Shown piece after piece: positions 7,864 to 13,968 of a stretch of DNA of 13,968 nucleotides (position 1 is its first letter; each line of letters begins with the position of its first letter). A program made the position numbers and the translations under genes. Location of the stretch: NCBI GenBank assembly GCA_038093515.1, contig JBBPSI010000408.1, forward strand, positions 1 to 13,968, in the 5' to 3' direction. The notes beneath the pieces were generated by a model that did no database searches, was not told the origin of the DNA, and saw only the letters and a list, made by a program, of their open reading frames with translations. Source of the DNA: Butyriboletus loyo (Eukaryota > Basidiomycota > Agaricomycetes > Boletales > Boletaceae).

Positions 7864-8115
7864 GGTGCATCCACCCTGCACATGGACAACCAGTCAGCGA
7901 TCCAGGTTGCAAAACACCCCGAGCATCATGGTCGCATGAAGCAGCTGGACCTCAGGTGGTATTGGTTGCAAGATGTGGTTGATACAGGTGTCATTTCGCC
8001 TCATTTTGTGCCAACTGCGAGTATGCCTGCTGATCTGCTCACCAAAGCGCTGCCTCGTGCTAAAGTGCAGCAGTTCTGCGAGCTCATTGGACTTGCCCCG
8101 TTTGGGGGAAGTTAG
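7864..8115 (+). pseudogene. Copia RNase H C-terminal fragment
   Basis: The frame reads GASTLHMDNQSAIQVAKHPE, then HHGRMKQLDLRWYWLQD, PTASMPADLLTKALPR and a stop at 8113-8115. This is the C-terminal end of a Ty1/Copia RNase H with the VDNQSAI-like and PADLLTK acidic motifs. The rest of the polyprotein is absent: homology starts exactly at the end of the partial LTR (7863/7864). It is followed 27 bp later by the polypurine tract and 3' LTR, so it is the 3' tail of a 5'-deleted element of the LTR-A family, in the opposite orientation to Copia-1 at 1655-3601. Confidence 0.9.
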
Positions 8116-8142
8116 ATTCAGATTGTGCAGAGATGCTCAATC

Positions 8143-8151
8143 AGGGGGAAG
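8143..8151 (+). promoter_or_regulatory. Polypurine tract of the LTR-A Copia element
   Basis: AGGGGGAAG immediately precedes the TGTTACA start of the LTR, the expected site of plus-strand priming. Confidence 0.85.
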
Positions 8152-8365
8152 TGTTACATTTGCTTATTTCGCACTCTGCAGATTATGGACTGTCTACTTA
8201 GTCATCATGTTGTGTCTTGTTGTTGTAGCGCTTTGCATGTAGCTCGGAGCTCACTGTCTTTGTCTCTCAGTTTCTGACAGTGAGCTCCAGGTATGTGAAG
8301 TTAGTTCTACTTGAATATACAGTTTCTGACAGTGAGCTCCAGCTGAGAGATTCCAGCTGCTAACA
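8152..8365 (+). repeat. LTR-A copy 3: 3' LTR (214 bp)
   Basis: It runs from TGTTACATTTGCTTATTTCG to CAGCTGCTAACA. It is about 20 bp shorter than the other copies because the region after CACTCTGC is rearranged and diverged. It has the GGAGCTCACTGTC (8246-8258) and GACAGTGAGCTCC (8276-8288, 8328-8340) elements. It ends the Copia tail at 7864-8151. Confidence 0.9.
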
Positions 8366-8842
8366 CAAAGGTCACGCGACATAGCACATGTGATTGTGGG
8401 AACTTACATGTGATCCCCTGCTGACTAAGCATATGATGCCATGGCCTAGACCAAGCCTAGACTCTATGACGTTATGACACATGTATTTAATCTCTGTTTG
8501 GTTCTCTTTCTTTTGATCGCTGTGCCTTGTGTGATTAATCACCGTTGCACTTCTCTTCTTTATGATCCCCATTGACCCTGTAGGCTAGCCATGTATAGTA
8601 ATTCCCCTCATGCACAGCTTGGTCTGTGCGCATCTCTGTACAACATATAAAGGCTCATGGTTAGACTAGGATTCCCTAGTTTTAACCACTTGTCTATTCG
8701 CTGGCAACAGTTGAGGATTAAGTTGAAGCTCCTTGATCACATCTTGCCTGTACTTTGTGTAGTGCAGCAACTGTCCTTGGACCGCTTGTGGCTTGGTATT
8801 CGTGCTAGCATTTGACTACACGTTGCCTTCGCAACAGTTACA
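8366..8842 (+). repeat. LTR-like sequence, unassigned family
   Basis: No coding sequence is seen. A TATAAAGGCTC at about 8646-8656 follows a GTCTGTGCGCA motif, much as in LTR-B (GTCTGTGCACA then TATAAAGGCTC). The stretch ends GCAACAGTTACA at 8842, which looks like an LTR end. No matching TG start or target duplication was found; the 5' end may be hidden or lost at the LTR-A junction. Confidence 0.4.
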
Positions 8843-9082
8843 ATATCGATGAAGTGCCAACACTCATATTTCAGACTGTTGTCCCTGTGGTCCTTTTAGG
8901 TAATTCAATACATATATCCTGCCTAGAACATCATTGCTGTCAGCTCTGATGATCTAGGCCCCTTTGCTGACCCTGAGACATCATGTCATGTCATGACATT
9001 CTGTCAGTACCTAGTATGGTGCTGTAGCTTCACAATAGTTCTTGTGTGCAACAGTAAATACTTCATCTTGAATAACAAAGAC
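8843..9082. other. 5' flank of the KDZ transposase gene
   Basis: 240 bp with no clear gene. It contains overlapping TCATG repeats near 8980-8995 and the in-frame upstream codons of the transposase frame (from ATG 8993). Together with exon sequence ending at 7481 it is what remains between the two divergent genes once retroelements are discounted. Confidence 0.45.
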
Positions 9083-9367
9083 ATGGCAAATATGAAAGGG
9101 AGACCAGTCAAAGCTCCCAAGAAGGTCACTTGGGTCACTTGGAATACAAAGCAATCCACTAGAGGCTCCAAAAGCTCTTTGCTTCCCATAAAGCATAAAA
9201 CAGAAACCCCATCCAGAAAGAAATCTCACTCCATATCCTCTTCTCCAATAAAGGCTGCCACCTCCACATTCACCACTCCAATTTCCCCCTTTTCTGAAGG
9301 CAACATGGAATTTAATGCAGGGATTGAGGACTTTGAATTCATATCAAGGCACAGGCTCCCTACCAAG

Positions 9368-9416
9368 GTTTGGCACCCATTTCATGTAGATCTTTATGTC
9401 CCCTCACTTTTAACAG
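9368..9416 (+). other. Intron 1 of the KDZ transposase gene
   Basis: 49 bp, AAG|GTTTGG to CTTTTAACAG with a strong pyrimidine tract. Splicing joins RLPTK to TQNDYL and avoids the stop at 9425-9427. Confidence 0.8.
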
Positions 9417-9671
9417 ACCCAGAATGATTATCTCTGCCAGTGGGTTATTAACCATAAGGATCAATATCTGCAGATCCTGCTGGATATGGATGTCCCTCCA
9501 GACCCAAGGAAATGCTCTATGTGTGAGGGGAATGGCATATATAGATGCACTGATTGCTTTGGACAACCCCTGTATTGCACTTACTGCTACAGGACTAGAC
9601 ACTGCCAACTTCCATTCCATAGGATCAAACAGTGGACTGGGTCATTCTTTGAGACCTCATTGCTCTGCCTT

Positions 9672-9718
9672 GTGAGTATCATCTCTGCTGTTTCCACCTC
9701 ACCCGCTGATGACCACAG
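9672..9718 (+). other. Intron 2 of the KDZ transposase gene
   Basis: 47 bp, GTGAGTATC to GACCACAG, with a CGCTGATGA branch-like element. Splicing joins FFETSLLCL to AGLELHLSHGG. Confidence 0.85.
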
Positions 9719-10074
9719 GCTGGCTTGGAGCTCCATCTCAGCCATGGCGGACATTCTTGCCCAATTGGCAGACCTGCTGCAGATATTGCAGATGGCCTCC
9801 CACTACCCATGGATGATGGGGAATGGAAGGATGAACCCTCCGGAGACCTTCCTGCCTAGTTGCAGCATCCACCAGGATCCAACTACCTCACAGTTGTAGA
9901 TGTCACTGGAATACATTTCATCTCCATTAACTACTGCACATGTCCACAATCCGTGGAGCCTCACATCCAGCTCCTCCAGGAAAGGCGCTTTCCATCTATG
10001 ATAAATACCTCCAGGACTGCCTTCACATTCTCTGCATTGGACAACTTCATCAGAGATAATCTTGAATGTGGCAT

Positions 10075-10905
10075 CCTTCTTGTCTGCTTGGAGGGGGCGG
10101 CAGGTTTGGGTTGCGGGGAGGTGGATGCCGATGTGGTATTGATGGAGGGTGAGGTGCTGGGCGGGGGCACTGAGCTGGTGATGTAGGTGAGGGCAGGAGA
10201 TGGGGTGTTAGCAGGCCTGTCCCGACTGGTGGCATCGTTGCTTTCGCGATCCTCTGCATCCGCCGTCAAGATGATCCAGGAGTATGGTCTGGATGCCCCT
10301 GCCCTGTCCGCCTGCCACTGAAGGGGTCGCCTGCATTCTTCCTCTTCTGCCACTGGATTCACCTTCCTCTTCCCCTTCGCAACCTGCTTCCAGCGCCGAA
10401 CATGTTCTTCCTCATCCTCCTCCACATCCTCCTCTGCATCCTTATTGCCCCTCCGCTCATCCTCTGCATCCTCCAGGTTGTCCTCTTTCATGGGCTCCGG
10501 CTTCACCTCCACATGACCCCTTCTGACCGATGACCAACCGTACTCACTTCTTGGCCCACCCCTGCTACCTTCTGCCTGTCTCCAAGGGTGCGCATCGAGC
10601 TCCTCAGGATCCTGCTGCATGATCCGATGCCAATCGGGCCACTCCGAGGGATTGCGTCTCCAGAACATGTCGACCACGACCAGAAGTGGCAGTACCTCAG
10701 CCACCTCATCAATGACTGCCATCGCCATGTCCTTGAATTTATTAGTCACCATGTACATCCACCAAATACTTATATCACTCACCATACTGCTCTTGATTGC
10801 CTCAACTGCCCTGTTCCAATTGTCCTGGCCACCTGCACTGACATATTCCCTGATGGCTTGGGAGAGCTGAGAACTTGCATTTTTGAGGATTTGATCCACT
10901 GACAT
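10075..10905 (-). CDS. Unrecognised acidic, Ser/Pro-rich protein
   Basis: I do not recognise this protein. The frame is open from ATG 11010 to 9961. I prefer ATG 10905 (MSVDQILKNASSQLSQ) because the 35 residues before it look like untranslated sequence. Residues 1-115 are probably helical, with aromatic clusters (ISIWWMYMV, VDMFWRRN, EWPDWHRIM). About residues 150-190 are strongly acidic (DVEEDEEEH), followed by a basic KGKRKV that could be a nuclear signal. The last 80 residues are Ser/Thr/Pro-rich. The C-terminal stretch below about 10075 is antisense to the KDZ fragment, so the natural end is probably lost or lies near 10075. No frameshift is seen. It could be an accessory gene of a transposon or a repeat-family host gene. 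Confidence 0.55.
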
Positions 10906-11010
10906 CTTGAGTATTTGAGAGGGAATTAGAGATGATGGGGGTGGAGCAATGTGTGATGGCCTGATATAATGAGGAAAATGTTCAATGTCCAGATTCCCAC
11001 GCATCCACAT

Positions 11011-11084
11011 GTTTTGAAATCCACCAACCCCAAATGGGTAATCATTAATTCATTGTTGTCTTAGCTGCGCTCTGCACCTCAGTC
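11011..11084. other. Short intergenic stretch before the solo LTR-A
   Basis: 74 bp, AT-rich, no gene. It may be the shared upstream region of the - strand gene (start 10905) and the possible + strand gene start at 11352. CAGTC at 11080-11084 is the left target duplication of the solo LTR. Confidence 0.4.
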
Positions 11085-11318
11085 TGTTACATTTGCTTAT
11101 TTCGCACTCTGTACATTTCTACAGTGTTACCTTAGTCATACTGTCAGCCACATTGTGGCGCATTATTTACAGTTGTTGTAGCGCTTCACATGTAGCTTGG
11201 AGTTCACTGTCTTTGTCTCCCAGTTTCTGACAGTGAGCTCCAGGTATGTGAAGTTAGATTTACTTGAATATAAAGTTTCTGACAGTGAGCTCCAGCTGAG
11301 AGATTCCAGCTGTTAACA
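11085..11318 (+). mobile_element. Solo LTR-A (copy 4) with 5 bp target duplication
   Basis: A 234 bp LTR from TGTTACATTTGC to CAGCTGTTAACA, flanked by CAGTC on both sides (11080-11084 and 11319-11323). It is a complete solo LTR formed by recombination of a full element. It confirms the LTR-A boundaries and the 5 bp duplication length of this Copia family. Confidence 0.95.
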
Positions 11319-11351
11319 CAGTCTCACTTCAACACAACCCGCCCAACCACC

Positions 11352-11418
11352 ATGAGCCCCGCACCTTTCCCGCAGAAAGATCGTGAATCCCCACCGATGG
11401 AGGGCAGGCACTGCCAAG
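11352..11418 (+). pseudogene. Possible truncated gene start (22 codons)
   Basis: An ATG in good context (ACCACCATGAG) opens a frame MSPAPFPQKDRESPPMEGR that is cut after 22 codons by LTR-A copy 5 at 11419. No family can be assigned from so little. Read-through in the LTR is not conserved coding sequence. It may be chance, or the 5' end of a gene whose remainder lies beyond the nested retroelements. Confidence 0.3.
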
Positions 11419-11595
11419 TGTTACATTTACTTATTTCGCACTCTGTGCATTTCTAGAGTGTTACCTTAGTCATACTGTCAGCCACATTGTGGCGCATTAT
11501 TTACAGGTGTTGTAGCGCTTCGCATGTAGCTCGGAGCTCACTGTCATCGTCTCTCAGTTTCTGACAGTGAGCTCCAGGTATGTGAAGTTAGATTT
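11419..11595 (+). repeat. LTR-A copy 5, interrupted by Copia-2
   Basis: The first about 177 bp of LTR-A, from TGTTACATTTACTTATTTCG to GAAGTTAGATTT, then an abrupt change to Copia-2 LTR sequence. CCAAG at 11414-11418 would be its left target duplication. The remaining about 57 bp should lie beyond the right edge of the window, after the Copia-2 5' LTR. Confidence 0.88.
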
Positions 11596-12043
11596 TTCGG
11601 AATTGGTAAAGTCCGAGCAGGCGCACCGAGGGCAACGAAGGATGCAAGGGTAAACCTATCAGTGGAAAGACTCACTGATAATACGAGAGTGAGAGTATCG
11701 CAAACAGAGTATAAGGAGCAAGGCTCAACTTAGAGATATCGCAGTAGTGATGATAGAACTGAAAGATCTAGAGAAAAGCGACAAGCCATAAGGGCTGTCT
11801 TATATACAGTACATGAGTGTTTGTACTTATGTTCTGTATAGTACCTTTATAAGGTATAGTATGAAATACATGACGATATGATAGAGATAAGAGATAAGAC
11901 TAAGCATATCGTCCAATAGCATAATAAGAGCTATTTGTAATGTGATAAGCGTGACTAGGTCTAGACAATGATGTCATATAGACCAGTCTAGAAACGTAGT
12001 GGCTGTAAGTGAAATACAGAAATAGAACACTACCGTTTCAACA
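11596..12043 (-). repeat. 3' LTR of Copia-2 (about 440-448 bp)
   Basis: On the - strand it begins TGTTGAAACGGTAGTG right after the polypurine tract. It contains TATATAAG (+ strand 11799-11806), a candidate promoter or end of U3. Its far end is not certain: sequence leaves LTR-A at about 11596, but a canonical TG/CA end would fit 11604. It is unrelated in sequence to LTR-A and LTR-B. Confidence 0.75.
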
Positions 12044-12055
12044 CTCCTCCTCGCT
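12044..12055 (-). promoter_or_regulatory. Polypurine tract of Copia-2
   Basis: The - strand reads GCGAGGAGGAG directly before TGTTGAAAC, 6 bp beyond the Pol stop codon, the standard position for plus-strand priming. Confidence 0.8.
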
Positions 12056-12061
12056 TTAGCA

Positions 12062-13966
12062 TTACTTCTTTATAGAGACAAAAGGAGAAAGAGAGAGCAT
12101 GGACCGAACTTCTTCAAACCTCTGCCATGTCAGATTCTTCGTAAAGATATCTGCTGCTTGTTGTTGAGTAGGAGTATAGAAGAGAGTAATCTCCTTATCC
12201 TCGACGCATTCCCGAATGTAATGAAACGGAATTGCAATGTGTTTGCTGCGTCCTTCAACGGCAGGATTAGAAGCCAGAAATATAGCTCCCTGATTATCAA
12301 CTAGAAGGGGTAAAGGACCAAGTCTGTATCCCATCTCGAAGAACAAGGAGCGCACCCAAGAGAGCTGTTTAGCGGTCTCGGTCATGCCCATATATTCTGC
12401 TTCGGTTGAAGAGTGAGCAATCTTGCGTTGTCGTCTGGATAACCATGATACTATGCCAGATGCTAGAAATATACAATAACCAGTCGTTGAACGACGGGTC
12501 TCAATATCGCCTGCCCAGTCAGTGTCGCTGTATGCAATAAAGCCAGAATTGGCTCTCGGACCAGACTGGCTGTGTCCGGAATACATTATGCAAAGGTCTG
12601 GAGTTCCAACCAGATAGCGGACTATATAGAGCGCTCTTTGCAAATGTTCTTCCGATGGATTGGAAGAGAATTGCGACATCTTGATGACAGCATGAGCGAT
12701 ATCGGGTCTAGATCCGAGCATGATGAATAGGAGGGATCCGATGACAGATTGATATTGAGAACGCAAAGATGGCGATGCTTCGGTGGTTGATGGTGAAGGA
12801 TTATAACCAGAAGGAAGAGGTGTGCGTGCGGGTTTTGCATTTTCAAGCTTGAATCGTTTTATGACCTTCTGTGCATAATCGCACTGATCCAGCCTCAGGG
12901 TACGATTTCTTCGATCCCTGGTAATCCGCATGCCTAAATACTCTTTTGCTTCTCCAAGGTCTCGACTCTCCCAAGTCTTCATAAAGTGCTTCTTGTGAGC
13001 GAGGACTTGTGCTTTATCACTACCCATAAAAAGAGCATCATCAACATATATAACTAAAATAATGATGACTTTCCCGATGAATTTTATATAAGTTCCCGGG
13101 TCAGACAAGGTACGCTTGAAACCTTGTTTGATAAGTGATAAATGCAAGGCTTTGTTCCATTGAAGGGCCGCTTGCTTGAGGCCATAGATAGCTTTTCGTA
13201 GGCGACAGACTTTACTTTCTGAGCCTTTTTGAGCGAAACCCTCAGGTTGTTCCATATAGATTTCTTCGTCAAGATCTCCGAAGAGAAATGCGGTCTTGAC
13301 GTCTAGAGCCTCGATTTCCCAATCTTCTAAGGCAGCTAGAGCTAAGAGAATCCTAACGGTTTCAAACCTGGCAACTGGTGAGAAGGTTTCCTCATAATCA
13401 ATTCCGAAGATTTGGGTAAAGCCTTTTGCTACCCAGCGAGACTTGTATCGTCCATCGCTTTTTCGTACATTTATCCATTTCCCTTTAATGACTTGACGTC
13501 CCTTGGGAAGATCTACCAGATCCCATACTCGTCGTTCTTGAAACGACTTGTATTCCTCTCCCATGGCGGTTAGCCATAAGGATCTCTCGGCAGGAGGTAA
13601 TCTCAGTACTGCCTTGTGAGACTGTGGGATACCATCGACAGTAGCAGCGGCTAGAAGAGATTTTATCCACTTAGCGCTGTACATCTGTCCTAAGTCATCT
13701 TCTTCATTTGTGGGTCTCGGTTGATTAACCGGTTGTGGAGTAGGAATTAACTCCTCCTGAATAGGATCCAGTCCTCGATGTATCTCTCGTTCTATCTCAA
13801 TCGGAGGTCGATTCCCATAAGCATTATCTGGGACAATCCGTGGAACACGGATGCGAGTAGGACGAGGATTAAAACTCTGACCAGTCTGCAAGAAATCTGG
13901 ATCATTGATCGTTGGGATTGGAGCACCTTGAGATCGTAAATCCTGATCGAACTCATCATATAAGTC
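12062..13966 (-). CDS. Copia-2 Pol: integrase tail, reverse transcriptase, RNase H (5'-partial)
   Basis: One uninterrupted frame of 634 codons runs from the right edge to a stop at 12062-12064; no start is visible. A Pro-rich linker after integrase (RPTRIRVPRIVPDN) leads into the Copia reverse transcriptase with ERSLWLTAMGEEYKSF, GKWINVRK and RWVAKGFTQ. Next are DYEETFSPVARFETVR, LDVKTAFLFGDL (first catalytic Asp) and YVDDALFMGS (catalytic pair, nt 13037-13048). RNase H follows with SDTDWAGD, SSTEAEYM, VDNQGAIFL and QAADIFTKNL, holding all four expected acidic residues. Nothing looks broken, so the element may be intact and recent. It belongs to a different Copia lineage from Copia-1 (different LTR, about 440 bp against 234 bp). 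It is inserted into an LTR-A copy. Confidence 0.96.
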   Translation of the reverse strand, partial: DLYDEFDQDLRSQGAPIPTINDPDFLQTGQSFNPRPTRIRVPRIVPDNAYGNRPPIEIEREIHRGLDPIQEELIPTPQPVNQPRPTNEEDDLGQMYSAKWIKSLLAAATVDGIPQSHKAVLRLPPAERSLWLTAMGEEYKSFQERRVWDLVDLPKGRQVIKGKWINVRKSDGRYKSRWVAKGFTQIFGIDYEETFSPVARFETVRILLALAALEDWEIEALDVKTAFLFGDLDEEIYMEQPEGFAQKGSESKVCRLRKAIYGLKQAALQWNKALHLSLIKQGFKRTLSDPGTYIKFIGKVIIILVIYVDDALFMGSDKAQVLAHKKHFMKTWESRDLGEAKEYLGMRITRDRRNRTLRLDQCDYAQKVIKRFKLENAKPARTPLPSGYNPSPSTTEASPSLRSQYQSVIGSLLFIMLGSRPDIAHAVIKMSQFSSNPSEEHLQRALYIVRYLVGTPDLCIMYSGHSQSGPRANSGFIAYSDTDWAGDIETRRSTTGYCIFLASGIVSWLSRRQRKIAHSSTEAEYMGMTETAKQLSWVRSLFFEMGYRLGPLPLLVDNQGAIFLASNPAVEGRSKHIAIPFHYIRECVEDKEITLFYTPTQQQAADIFTKNLTWQRFEEVRSMLSLSPFVSIKK

Positions 13967-13968
13967 AC

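Larger units (their letters stand above)
9083..10060 (+). pseudogene. KDZ-family transposase, N-terminal part with CxC2 cysteine cluster (one stop, truncated)
   Basis: Three exons join in frame: 9083-9367, 9417-9671 and from 9719. I chose ATG 9083 (MANMKGRPVKAPKK) because the longer frame from 8993 encodes an atypical hydrophobic leader. The basic, Ser-rich N-terminus leads to TQNDYLCQWV, then a cysteine cluster: CSMC, RCTDCFGQPLYCTYC, RTRHCQLPFHRIKQWTGSFF and LELHLSHGGHSCP. This is the CxC2 pattern found N-terminal to the Kyakuja-Dileera-Zisupton (KDZ) DNA transposases. After an in-frame TAG (9857-9859) homology resumes in the same frame: NYLTVVDVTGIHFISINYC, then HIQLLQERRFPS. It ends near 10060, before the catalytic domain, where an unrelated - strand gene begins. 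The cluster probably binds zinc. It lies head to head with the dioxygenase gene. Confidence 0.85.

Noticed and set aside
8843..8856. ATATCGATGAAG resembling 5.8S rRNA (ATCGATGAAG)
   Set aside because: The match is about ten bases and the following sequence does not continue as rRNA.
10284..10870. + strand frames opposite the acidic protein
   Set aside because: Pro/Ser-rich or low-complexity translations that mirror the acidic and Ser/Pro codons of the longer - strand frame.

Overview
The window looks like a transposon-rich region of an Agaricomycete (mushroom-forming basidiomycete) nuclear genome. The evidence is short GT-AG introns of 47-73 bp, a KDZ-type transposase carrying a CxC2 cysteine cluster, a TET/JBP-like dioxygenase gene of the kind expanded in mushrooms, and several families of LTR retrotransposon debris. 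I see no clear single-copy host gene, no rRNA or tRNA gene and no CRISPR array. All family names come from reading motifs by eye, not from searches.

Layout, left to right. (1) 2-1651: 3' half of a Ty3/Gypsy polyprotein on +, joined tail to tail at about 1652-1657 to (2) a Ty1/Copia element on - (Copia-1), with Gag, protease and the start of integrase (3237 to about 1655), its primer binding site (3351-3367) and its 5' LTR (LTR-A, 3368-3601). (3) 3620-7481, - strand: a multi-exon TET/JBP-like 2-oxoglutarate/Fe(II) dioxygenase gene. It is split by a 1.9 kb interruption made of two inverted minisatellite arrays of 32-33 bp units (5049-5306 and 5574 to about 6300) and a solo LTR with target-site duplication (LTR-B, 6463-6887). 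One in-frame stop separates its two catalytic motifs. (4) 7482-8365: retroelement rubble, namely an LTR-B end, an antisense LTR-A with a 95 bp tandem repeat, a Copia RNase H tail, its polypurine tract and 3' LTR-A. (5) 8366-8842: an LTR-like stretch. (6) 9083 to about 10060, + strand: the N-terminal part of a KDZ transposase, with two introns and one premature stop. (7) about 10075-10905, - strand: an unrecognised acidic, Ser/Pro-rich protein. (8) 11085-11318: solo LTR-A with 5 bp duplications; then a short possible gene start and another LTR-A (11419 to about 11595). That LTR is broken by (9) a second, intact-looking Copia element on - (Copia-2): its 3' LTR, polypurine tract and complete RT/RNase H, running off the right edge.

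How the parts fit. Once retroelement insertions are subtracted, the dioxygenase gene and the KDZ transposase are head to head, with roughly 240 bp between the surviving ends. TET/JBP genes and KDZ transposons are known to be associated in basidiomycetes. This window therefore appears to hold the remains of a divergent module of a DNA transposase plus a DNA-base oxygenase that was later invaded by Copia elements. Both genes carry nonsense changes here, so this copy is probably dead. The most recent event visible is the Copia-2 insertion.
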